A DNA stretch of 64,000 nt, taken from NCBI RefSeq assembly GCF_013363995.1, contig NZ_JABWGO010000010.1, positions 186,001 through 250,000 on the forward strand, read 5' to 3'. The notes under the pieces are model-generated. The model was given only the letters and a program-made list of their open reading frames with translations, was not told the DNA's origin and ran no database searches. The position numbers and the translations under genes were made by a program. This document shows positions 56,973 to 64,000 of the stretch, piece after piece. Position 1 is the stretch's first letter. Every line of letters starts with the position of its first letter. Source of the DNA: Nonomuraea rhodomycinica. Lineage in GTDB: Bacteria > Actinomycetota > Actinomycetes > Streptosporangiales > Streptosporangiaceae.

Positions 56973-57812
56973 GTGAAAGGTCGTGATGTTAGGTCGGCGG
57001 CGCGAAGGAGCGACACCATTCCGGCGGATCCCTTCCTCACGACCGACCCCCCGGCGCGGGTGCGCGTCGGAGCGGTCCACGTCATGGCCCTCACCGAGGC
57101 CGCCGTCGCCGAGCACGTCGCCCGCGCCTGGGCGGCCGGCCGGGGCGGCGCGATCGTCACCGCGAACGTGGACATCGTCCGAGCCGCCACCCGCGACCCC
57201 TCCCTCGCCGAGCTGGTCGCCGGCTCCGAGCTCGTGGTCGCCGACGGCATGCCCGTGGTGTGGGCGGGCCGCCTGGCCGGGACCGCCGTCCCCGAGCGGG
57301 TGACCGGCGCCTCGCTCGTCCACACCCTGTCCGCGCGGGCCGCGCGCGAGGGCCGTTCCGTCTACCTGCTGGGCGGCGACCCCGGCGTCCCCGAGACCGC
57401 CGCCAAGGCGCTCGCGGCGCGCAGCCCGGGGCTGCGGATCGCGGGGGCCCTCTCCCCGCCGTACGGCTTCGACGCCGACCCCGAGGCGTACCGCGACGTG
57501 ATCAGGCAGGTGGCCGCCGCCCGCCCCGGCCTCGTGCTCGTCGGGCTCGGCTTCCCCAGGCAGGAACGGCTCATCCGCGACCTGCGCCCGGATCTGCCCG
57601 CCGCCTGGTTCCTCGGCTGCGGCGCGGGCATCCCCATGGCCGCCGGCCAGTTCAGCCGGGCCCCGCGCGCCCTGCAGCGGGCGGGCGGCGAATGGCTGCA
57701 CCGCCTCGCGCTGGAGCCGCGCCGCCTGGCCCGCCGCTATCTGCGGGACGACGCCCCCTTCGCCCTCGCGCTGCTCGCCGGCGCCCTGCTCAGCCGGTTC
57801 CGACACTCCTGA
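56973..57812 (+). CDS. WecG/TagA/CpsF-family glycosyltransferase
   Basis: A 279-residue GT26-type glycosyltransferase, adding ManNAc(A)-like or other sugars to a lipid-linked acceptor. Seen: GGAIVTANVDIVRAATRDP, LVVADGMPVVWAGRL, the family core SVYLLGGDPGVPETAA, LVLVGLGFPRQERLI and CGAGIPMAAGQFSRAP with the usual catalytic Asp/Thr in TANVDIV. The start is uncertain: GTG 56973 has no Shine-Dalgarno signal, while GAAGGAG lies before an in-frame ATT at 57018. Confidence 0.9.
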   Translation: MKGRDVRSAARRSDTIPADPFLTTDPPARVRVGAVHVMALTEAAVAEHVARAWAAGRGGAIVTANVDIVRAATRDPSLAELVAGSELVVADGMPVVWAGRLAGTAVPERVTGASLVHTLSARAAREGRSVYLLGGDPGVPETAAKALAARSPGLRIAGALSPPYGFDADPEAYRDVIRQVAAARPGLVLVGLGFPRQERLIRDLRPDLPAAWFLGCGAGIPMAAGQFSRAPRALQRAGGEWLHRLALEPRRLARRYLRDDAPFALALLAGALLSRFRHS

Positions 57813-57842
57813 GTCCCGACGCTCCCGAGAGGCCGTGCCCGC

Positions 57843-59888
57843 ATGCTCGCGATAGTGATCGTCACCTACTTCAGTGAGCGGGTCGTGGGCGACTGCCTGC
57901 GCTCGCTGGCCGCCGCCGGAGCGGGCGACGCCCGGGTGATCGTGGTGGACAACGACTCGGCCGACGCGACCCTCGAACGCGCCCGCGAGGCGCTGCCCGC
58001 CGTCGAGACCGTCTCCACGGGCCGCAACGCCGGCTTCGCCGCCGCCGTGAACGCCGGGATCGCCGCCGCGCCCGGCTGCGACGTGCTCGTGCTCAACCCC
58101 GACATCCGGCTCGCCCCCGGCGCCGTCACGGCGCTGCGCGAGGCGCTGGCCGAGCCCGGCACCGGCATCACGGTCCCGCGCCTCACCGACGACTCCGGCC
58201 ACCGGCACCTGTCGCTGCGGCGCCGCCCCACCGTGCTGCGGGCGCTCGGCGAGGCGCTGCTCGGCGGCCACCGCGCCGGACGCGTCCCGGCCCTGGGCGA
58301 GCTCGTCGTCGCCGACGAGGCGTACCGGCGGCCCGGCACGCACGACTGGGCGACCGGCGCCGCCTGGCTGGTCTCCCGCCGGTGCCTCGACGCCACCGGG
58401 CCGCTGGACGAGCGCTACTTCCTGTACTCGGAGGAGACCGAGTACATGCTGCGCGCCGGCGAGCGCGGCTTCGCGGTCCGCTACGTGCCGGCCGCCCTCG
58501 CCGTCCACCTGGGCGGTGAGCAGTCCACCTCCAGCCGCCTGTGGGCCCTGTCCGCGGCCAACCGGGTCAGGCTCCACCGCCAGCTCCACGGCCGTCCCCG
58601 CGCCCTGCTCATGCGCCTGGCCGTCACGCTCAACGAGGCGCTGCGCGCCGCCACCCGCGGCCGGCCCGGGGGGGAGCGCCACCGGGCCGCCCTGCGCGCC
58701 CTGTGGCCGCTGCCGCGCTGGCCTCGGGAGACCGCGCAGCCGGCGCCCGGCTACGTCTGCTTCTCCGCCCAGGACTGGTGGTACCACAACCAGGCCCACT
58801 CCGACTTCCAGCTCATGCGCTCGATCGCCGCGCACCGCGAGGTGCTCGTGGTCAACAGCATCGGCATGCGCATGCCCGCCCCCGGGAAGTCCACCCAGGT
58901 GGCCCGCCGGATCGCGCGCAAGCTGCGCAGCGTCGCCAAGCTCGTGCGCGAGCCGCTGCCCGGCTTCCACGTCATGTCGCCGCTGCCGCTGCCGTTCTAC
59001 GGCTCGCCGCCGCTGCGCGCCCTGAACGCGGCGCTCGTCCGGGCCCAGGTGCGGGCCGTGTGCCGTTCGCTCGGCATGCGCCGCCCCGCCGTCGTCGTCA
59101 CCATCCCCACGGCCTGGGACGTGGTGCGCCCCATGGCCAGGCGGTCGCTGGTGTTCAACCGCTCCGACCGGCACTCGGCGTTCCCCGAGGCCGACGCCGC
59201 CACCATCGGCGCGATGGAACGCGCCCTGCTCACCCGCTCCGACCGCGTCGTCTACGTCAGCCGCGCCCTCATGGCCGAGGAACGCCCCCTGACCGGCGAC
59301 CGGGCGCACTTCCTCGACCACGGCGTGGACCTGCGCCACTTCACCCGGACCGCCGACCTCCCGCCCGACCTGGCCGCCATCGCGGGTCCCAGGATCGGCT
59401 TCTTCGGCGCCCTGGACGACTTCGTCGTGGACTTCGAGCTGCTCGAACGCCTCGCCGTCGAGCTGCCGGAGGCGTCGCTGGTGCTCGTCGGCGACTCCAC
59501 CGCGCCCATGGAGCGGCTGACGAAGTACCCCAACGTCCACTGGCTCGGCTTCCGCCCCTACGAGCGGATCCCCGCGTACGGGTCGGGCTTCGACGTGGCG
59601 ATCATGCCGTGGCGGGACAACGCCTGGATCCGCCACGCCAACCCGATCAAGCTCAAGGAGTACCTCGCGCTCGGCCTGCCCGTCGTCAGCACGGAGTTCG
59701 CCGAGCTGGCCGCGTACACCGGCCTGGTCAGGAGCGCCGCCACGCACGCCGCGTTCGTCGAGGCCGTCAGGCTCACGCTCGACACGGGCGGCCCGGCGAC
59801 ACCCGAGGAGCTGCGCGCGTCCGTGCGGGACGCCTCCTGGTCCGCGCGCGCCCGCGAGCTCATGGCGCTGGCCGAGGGCGAGCGCTGA
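57843..59888 (+). CDS. Bifunctional glycosyltransferase (GT2 fused to GT4-like)
   Basis: A 681-residue fusion. Residues 1-280 are a rhamnosyltransferase-like GT2: AIVIVTYFSERVVGDCLRSL, VIVVDNDSADATLERA, LVLNPDIRL, then DWATGAAWLVSRR with the catalytic base region. Residues 305-681 are a GT-B enzyme: YVCFSAQDWWYHNQAHSDFQ, the sugar-nucleotide-binding IGFFGALDDFVVDFELLERL, LVLVGDSTAPMERL and HANPIKLKEYLALGLPVVST. Two sugars could therefore be added by one polypeptide. ATG 57843 fits the first strand; the next gene begins in a TGATG overlap. Confidence 0.92.
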   Translation: MLAIVIVTYFSERVVGDCLRSLAAAGAGDARVIVVDNDSADATLERAREALPAVETVSTGRNAGFAAAVNAGIAAAPGCDVLVLNPDIRLAPGAVTALREALAEPGTGITVPRLTDDSGHRHLSLRRRPTVLRALGEALLGGHRAGRVPALGELVVADEAYRRPGTHDWATGAAWLVSRRCLDATGPLDERYFLYSEETEYMLRAGERGFAVRYVPAALAVHLGGEQSTSSRLWALSAANRVRLHRQLHGRPRALLMRLAVTLNEALRAATRGRPGGERHRAALRALWPLPRWPRETAQPAPGYVCFSAQDWWYHNQAHSDFQLMRSIAAHREVLVVNSIGMRMPAPGKSTQVARRIARKLRSVAKLVREPLPGFHVMSPLPLPFYGSPPLRALNAALVRAQVRAVCRSLGMRRPAVVVTIPTAWDVVRPMARRSLVFNRSDRHSAFPEADAATIGAMERALLTRSDRVVYVSRALMAEERPLTGDRAHFLDHGVDLRHFTRTADLPPDLAAIAGPRIGFFGALDDFVVDFELLERLAVELPEASLVLVGDSTAPMERLTKYPNVHWLGFRPYERIPAYGSGFDVAIMPWRDNAWIRHANPIKLKEYLALGLPVVSTEFAELAAYTGLVRSAATHAAFVEAVRLTLDTGGPATPEELRASVRDASWSARARELMALAEGER

Positions 59889-61216
59889 TGCGGGTCCCGC
59901 GCCCGCTGCTCGCGGCGCTGATCCTGCTCACCGCGGCGGCCCTGGTGTGGGTCGTGCTCGACCTGCGCAGCGTCGGGTCCGGCCCCCGGGAGACCACGCC
60001 CCCCGGCCCGGCCGCGTCCGCCCCCGCCCTCGCCCCCGTCGCCTGGGAGGGCGGCCCCGCCTACTACGCCCGCTTCCCCGCCACCGCCGCCGCCGGCTGG
60101 ACCGACCCGTCGTTCTTCCCCGTCGGCGTCTGGTACGAGTCCGTCATCACCCAGGACGACGTGGACAAGGACCGCGCGGCCGGCATCAACACCTACGTCG
60201 AGCTGACCGAGACCAGCGACATGGCGCTCATCAGGAAGAACGGCATGTTCGCCATCACCGGCGAGCCGATCGCCGGGTACGGCCCCGAGACCGTCGCCTG
60301 GCTCATCACCGACGAGGCCGACATGTGGGCCGGACCCGGCGACGACGGCTGGACCGGCAACTTCCCCGGCCAGGGCGCCCTGTGCGTCCCCGACGACCCG
60401 CACAAGGAGCGCTGCGGCTACACCGTGATGAAGACCCTCAAGGACCGCCTGCCCAAGAACGACGGCCGCCCCCACTACGCCAACTTCGGCAAGGGCGTCA
60501 TGATCTGGCAGAACGACCGGCAGGCCGGCCGGTTCGTCAACGACTACACCGACCTCGTCTCCCTCGACGTCTACTGGTACACCAGCTACTACGCCTGCCT
60601 GGACGCCCAGAACTCGCTGAAGTTCCGCGCCGACCAGTGCGCCAGGGCCGCCAACTACGGGCTGCTCATCGACCGCCAGCGCAAGCTCGACGCCCTCGAC
60701 GGCAAGCGGCAGCCCATCTACGCCTTCGTCGAGGTCGGGCAGCCCGCGCCCGAGGACCGGCAGGCGATCGGCCCCGCCCAGCTCAAGGGCGCCGTCATGA
60801 GCTCACTCATCCACGGCGCCCGCGGCGTCGTCTACTTCAACCACAGCTTCGGCGGCCGGTGTCAGAGCCAGCACGTCCTGCGCGACGCCTGCGGCGCGGC
60901 CACCAGACCCGCCGTCGCCGAGGTCAACGGCCAGATCAGGCAGCTCGCCCCCGTCCTCAACACCCAGTCGCTCCAGTACGACTTCGGCAAGGGCGTCGAC
61001 ACCATGCTCAAGCGGCACGACGGCGCCTACTACCTGTTCGCCATGCCGGGCGTCGACGGCGGACCCGGGCCGCACACGTTCACGCTGCCCCCCGGCGTCC
61101 CGGCCGGGCAGGTCGAGGCGCTCTTCGAGAACCGGCGGATCCCCGTCACCGGCGGCGCCTTCACCGACTCCTTCGCCGAGGAGAGCGCCTACCACATCTA
61201 CAAGATCACGCCCTGA
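59888..61216 (+). CDS. Membrane-anchored glycoside hydrolase-like protein
   Basis: A 442-residue protein with an uncleaved-looking N-terminal helix (PLLAALILLTAAALVWVVLD), a Pro/Ala-rich linker and a TIM-barrel-like domain. Features: FFPVGVWYESVITQDDVDKD, AGINTYVELTETSD, WLITDEADMWAG, VSLDVYWYTSYYAC, IYAFVEVGQPAPED and GARGVVYFNHSFGG. The pattern of acidic residues at strand ends (DEADMW, FVEV) suggests an active glycosidase, but I cannot assign a GH family. Start overlaps the preceding stop (TGATG), so it is coupled to the bifunctional transferase and may trim the exported glycan. The last 19 bp overlap the convergent epimerase. Confidence 0.78.
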   Translation: MRVPRPLLAALILLTAAALVWVVLDLRSVGSGPRETTPPGPAASAPALAPVAWEGGPAYYARFPATAAAGWTDPSFFPVGVWYESVITQDDVDKDRAAGINTYVELTETSDMALIRKNGMFAITGEPIAGYGPETVAWLITDEADMWAGPGDDGWTGNFPGQGALCVPDDPHKERCGYTVMKTLKDRLPKNDGRPHYANFGKGVMIWQNDRQAGRFVNDYTDLVSLDVYWYTSYYACLDAQNSLKFRADQCARAANYGLLIDRQRKLDALDGKRQPIYAFVEVGQPAPEDRQAIGPAQLKGAVMSSLIHGARGVVYFNHSFGGRCQSQHVLRDACGAATRPAVAEVNGQIRQLAPVLNTQSLQYDFGKGVDTMLKRHDGAYYLFAMPGVDGGPGPHTFTLPPGVPAGQVEALFENRRIPVTGGAFTDSFAEESAYHIYKITP

Positions 61217-62094
61217 CGGGCGGCGTACCAGGCGACCGTCCGCCGCAGGCCCTCCTCCAGCCCGACTCGCGCCTCCCAGCCGAGCAGCTCCCGCGCCGGC
61301 CCGGTCTCGGCCGACTGCGGCACGTCCAGCGGCCGGTCGGCCACCGTCCCGAAGCGCGGCTCGCCGCCCGCCCCGACGATCCGGTAGAGCAGCTCCACCA
61401 CCTCACGGACCGGCGTCCGCACCCCCGTGCCCACGTCGAGCGCGTGCCCGACGGCCCGCCCGCCCGCGCCCGCCGCGGCGAACGCCTCCACCACGTCGTC
61501 CACGTACACCCAGTCGGCCACCTTCGCGCCGCTGGTCAGCCGCGGCTCCTCGCCCCGCAGCAGCGACAGCGTCACGTACGGCACCAGCTTCGTCCCGTCA
61601 CGCTGGCCCGGCCCGTACACCATCGTCGGCCGCACGATCGTGCACGGCACCCCCCACAGCCGGTGGAACAGGTCCGCGTACCCGGAGGCCGCCGCCTTGG
61701 CCATCGCGTACGGCGACGGCGGCGCCGCGTGCCCGTTGCCCGGCCGCGGCTCCTCGCTCGACCCCGCCAGCACCACCCGGCTCCCCGACCGGGCCGCCGC
61801 CGCCAGCACGTTGACCGTGCTCGTCAGGTTGCCGGTCAGCGTCGGCAGCACCACGTCCAGCTCGCGGGCGCCGTCCACCTCGCCCGCCAGGTGGTGGACC
61901 ACCTCGGGCCGCACCGCGGCGAACAGCTTCTCCACCGCCGCCGCGTCGCGCAGATCCACCTGGTGCCACACCACGCCCGGCGCCCGCGGCCGCGGCGAAC
62001 GGCTCACCCCGTGCGCCTCGCCCGCGGCCCCGAGCCCCCGCAGCAGGCGGGAGCCGATGAAGCCGGTGGCGCCCGTCACCAGCGAGCCCGACAT
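61198..62094 (-). CDS. NAD-dependent epimerase/dehydratase family protein
   Basis: A 298-residue extended SDR: SLVTGATGFIGSRLLRGLG (NAD site), VVHHLAGEVDGAREL, AGSSEEPRPGNGHAAPPSPY with the YAMAK Tyr/Lys pair, VRPTMVYGPGQRDGTKLVP and VADWVYVDDVVEAF. This resembles GDP-mannose 4,6-dehydratase and UDP-glucose epimerase relatives acting on sugar nucleotides. ATG 62094 follows GGGGGATGTC. It marks the right boundary of the glycan region. Confidence 0.88.
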   Translation of the reverse strand: MSGSLVTGATGFIGSRLLRGLGAAGEAHGVSRSPRPRAPGVVWHQVDLRDAAAVEKLFAAVRPEVVHHLAGEVDGARELDVVLPTLTGNLTSTVNVLAAAARSGSRVVLAGSSEEPRPGNGHAAPPSPYAMAKAAASGYADLFHRLWGVPCTIVRPTMVYGPGQRDGTKLVPYVTLSLLRGEEPRLTSGAKVADWVYVDDVVEAFAAAGAGGRAVGHALDVGTGVRTPVREVVELLYRIVGAGGEPRFGTVADRPLDVPQSAETGPARELLGWEARVGLEEGLRRTVAWYAARQGVIL

Positions 62095-62162
62095 GACATC
62101 CCCCGATAGGTTGTCCGGACATGACGAAGGGGGCGGCTCGCCGCCGCCCCCTGCCGTCGCTC

Positions 62163-63209
62163 CTAACCGATGCGCCAGGTGTCGCCGCCCATCAGCAGCT
62201 CGGACAGATCGCCCGGCCCCTGCTGCGCCACGGCCTCCTCGAGCTGCTCGGCCATGAGCACGTCGTACGCCGGCCGGTCCACCTGGCGGAAGATGCCGAT
62301 CGGCACGTGCTCGAACGCCGGCTCGTCCAGCCGCGACAGCGCGAACGCCACCGACGGGTCGGGCGAGTGCGCGTCGTGGACGAGGATCCGCTCGGCCGCG
62401 ACGTCGGCCCGCGGCACTACCGAGATGCGGCCGTCGTCGCCCCGCACGACCGCCTTGGACGCCGACACGATCGGCTGCCCGTGCTCCAGCCGCAGCGTGA
62501 TGTCGTCGCGGACCTCGGGGTCCTTCAGCGGCTCGAAGGCGTTGTCGTTGAAGATGTTGCAGTTCTGGTAGATCTCGACCAGCGACGTGCCGCGGTGGGC
62601 GGTCGCCTCGCGCAGCACCGACTGCAGGTGCTTGCGGTCGGAGTCGATGGTGCGGGCCACGAACGACGCCTCGGCGCCGAGGGCCAGCGAGATCGGGTTG
62701 AACGGCTTGTCCAGCGACCCCATCGGCGTCGACTTCGTGATCTTGCCGACCTCGGAGGTCGGGGAGTACTGCCCCTTCGTCAGGCCGTAGATCCTGTTGT
62801 TGAACAGCAGGATGTTGAGGTTGACGTTGCGGCGCAGCGCGTGGATCAGGTGGTTGCCGCCGATCGACAGCGCGTCGCCGTCTCCCGTGATCACCCACAC
62901 GCTGAGGTCCGGCCGGCTCGCGGCCAGGCCCGTCGCGATCGCCGGCGCGCGGCCGTGGATCGAGTGGAAGCCGTAGGTGTCGAGGTAGTACGGGAAGCGC
63001 GAGGAGCAGCCGATGCCCGAGACGAACACGATGTTCTCGCGCCGCAGCCCCAGCTCCGGCAGGAAGCTCTGCACGGCGGCCAGGATCGCGTAGTCACCGC
63101 AGCCGGGGCACCAGCGAACCTCCTGGTCGGACTTGAAGTCCTTCAGGGTCTGCTTGGCGTCGGTCTTGGGGACGAGGGACAGGCCCTTCCCGTTGAGCAG
63201 CTCAGTCAC
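62163..63209 (-). CDS. korB: 2-oxoacid:ferredoxin oxidoreductase beta subunit
   Basis: A 348-residue subunit carrying thiamine diphosphate and part of the iron-sulfur site. The Cys motif EVRWCPGCGDYAILAAVQ, the GIGCSS Cys, and the TPP/Mg motif VITGDGDALSIGGNHLIHALRRNVNL with NNRIYGLTKGQ are visible. It oxidatively decarboxylates 2-oxoglutarate (or another 2-oxoacid) to the acyl-CoA while reducing ferredoxin, in the cytoplasm. It overlaps the alpha-subunit gene by 8 bp. Confidence 0.95.
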   Translation of the reverse strand: MTELLNGKGLSLVPKTDAKQTLKDFKSDQEVRWCPGCGDYAILAAVQSFLPELGLRRENIVFVSGIGCSSRFPYYLDTYGFHSIHGRAPAIATGLAASRPDLSVWVITGDGDALSIGGNHLIHALRRNVNLNILLFNNRIYGLTKGQYSPTSEVGKITKSTPMGSLDKPFNPISLALGAEASFVARTIDSDRKHLQSVLREATAHRGTSLVEIYQNCNIFNDNAFEPLKDPEVRDDITLRLEHGQPIVSASKAVVRGDDGRISVVPRADVAAERILVHDAHSPDPSVAFALSRLDEPAFEHVPIGIFRQVDRPAYDVLMAEQLEEAVAQQGPGDLSELLMGGDTWRIG

Positions 63210-64000
63210 TGTCGATCACGTCCTGGATCACCCCGGCCAGCTCCTCGGCCTTGAACGGCAGGCCGCGCACCCGGTTGTAGCTGATGATGTCGACGAGGAA
63301 GCGGGCCCGCAGCAGCAGCGCGAGCTGGCCGAGGTTGATCTCGGGCAGCAGCACCTTGTCGTAGCCCTTGAGGACCTCGCCGGTGTTGCCCGGCAGCGGG
63401 TTGAGGTGGCGCAGGTGGGCCTGCGCGACCTTGCCGCCGGACTTCCTGATCCGCCGCACCGCCGCCGCGATCGGCCCGTACGTCGAGCCCCAGCCGAGCA
63501 CGAGCACCCGGGCGTCGCCGTCGGGGTCGTCCACCTCCAGGTCGGGCACGTCGATCCCGGCGATCTTGGCCGCGCGCAGCCGGACCATCAGGTCGTGGTT
63601 GTTCGGGTCGTAGGAGATGTTGCCCGTGCCGTCGGCCTTCTCGATGCCGCCGATGCGGTGTTCGAGGCCGGGCGTGCCGGGGATCGCCCACGGACGCGCC
63701 AGCGTCTCGTCGTCGCGCTTGAACGGCAGGAAGGCGCCGTCCTCGCCGTTGGGCTCGGTGGTGAACGCCTGCGAGATGTCGGGCAGCTCGGAGATCTCCG
63801 GCAGCCGCCACGGCTCGGAGCCGTTGGCGAGGTAGCCGTCGGACAGCAGCATGACCGGCGTGCGGTACTTCACCGCGATCCGGGCCGCCTCGATCGCCGC
63901 GTCGAAGCAGTCGCTCGGCGACATCGGCGCCACGACCGGCACCGGCGACTCGCCGTTGCGGCCGTACATCGCCATCAGCAGGTCGGTCTGCTCCGTCTTG
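63202..64000 (-). CDS. korA: 2-oxoacid:acceptor oxidoreductase alpha subunit, partial
   Basis: The C-terminal 265 residues of a KorA-type subunit; the gene continues beyond the right window edge. Visible from the edge: KTEQTDLLMAMYGRNGESPV, then CFDAAIEAARIAVKYRTPVM, LLSDGYLANGSEPWRLPE, the C-terminal transketolase-like LVLGWGSTYGPIAAAVRRI and LRHLNPLPGN. The pyrimidine-binding and transketolase C-terminal parts are intact. It is the upstream gene of the korAB pair, and the 8-bp overlap indicates coupled translation and equimolar subunits. Confidence 0.95.
   Translation of the reverse strand, partial: KTEQTDLLMAMYGRNGESPVPVVAPMSPSDCFDAAIEAARIAVKYRTPVMLLSDGYLANGSEPWRLPEISELPDISQAFTTEPNGEDGAFLPFKRDDETLARPWAIPGTPGLEHRIGGIEKADGTGNISYDPNNHDLMVRLRAAKIAGIDVPDLEVDDPDGDARVLVLGWGSTYGPIAAAVRRIRKSGGKVAQAHLRHLNPLPGNTGEVLKGYDKVLLPEINLGQLALLLRARFLVDIISYNRVRGLPFKAEELAGVIQDVIDSD

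Noticed and set aside
56871..59747. A 958-codon minus-strand open frame across the WecG-type and bifunctional transferase genes.
   Set aside because: Long antisense frames are expected in very high-GC coding DNA. The translation is low-complexity Gly/Arg/Val with no domain, and the plus-strand genes have strong motifs.

Overview
The window is a stretch of very GC-rich chromosome (roughly 70% or more by eye) from a filamentous actinomycete. Frequent GTG and TTG starts, ATGA/GTGA gene overlaps, a large Ser/Thr kinase with WD40 repeats, sugar ABC operons without their own ATPase, DUF5829, DUF6879 and MmyB-type XRE regulators all fit the Streptosporangiales/Streptomycetales. A Nonomuraea-like organism is my guess, not something the sequence proves. 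I saw no rRNA, tRNA, CRISPR array, transposase or phage gene.

Positions 1-24900 hold a patchwork of small accessory units. At the left edge are three coupled minus-strand genes resembling type VII secretion/WXG100 accessory proteins. Next come a P450 with an ABM-fold partner, an XRE regulator divergent from an NmrA-type reductase, a phosphotransferase, a frameshifted small gene, DUF5829 with an ECF sigma factor, and a SnoaL protein. Then comes a compact locus (9190-11116) with an MccB-like adenylating enzyme, an unlisted 40-residue peptide ending in Asn, a strong stem-loop and a DUF6879 protein. This looks like an actinobacterial relative of the microcin C system and is the main novelty candidate. 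It is followed by a lipoprotein related to signal peptidase I that lacks both catalytic residues, a membrane NACHT NTPase next to a potassium channel, several regulators with visible operators, and the kinase-WD40 protein.

Positions 25190-62094 form one large exopolysaccharide or cell-surface glycan region. It has a priming sugar-phosphate transferase, dTDP-deoxysugar genes (rmlA, rmlB, rmlD and two rmlC-type genes), a run of sugar-modifying genes joined by 4-bp overlaps (dioxygenase, C-methyltransferase, nucleotidyltransferase, PIG-L deacetylase, epimerase, aminopeptidase-like protein, duplicated Cys-rich protein), a flippase, glycosyltransferases (one a double-domain fusion), two Wzz-like proteins, a polymerase/ligase and a WecG/TagA-type transferase. 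Embedded at 39287-51165 is a catabolic module: a secreted multidomain glycosidase, a LacI regulator, a sugar ABC importer, a GH127 beta-L-arabinofuranosidase-like enzyme and a GH63-like enzyme. They are linked by shared palindromic sites. Synthesis and turnover of one polymer may therefore be encoded together.

The right edge (62163-64000) returns to core metabolism with the beta and alpha subunits of a 2-oxoacid:ferredoxin oxidoreductase, the latter cut by the window end. A recurring oddity is that three convergent gene gaps on the left half are filled with short tandem repeats, each array ending in the stop codon of the minus-strand gene. In the glycan region convergent genes instead overlap at their 3' ends.
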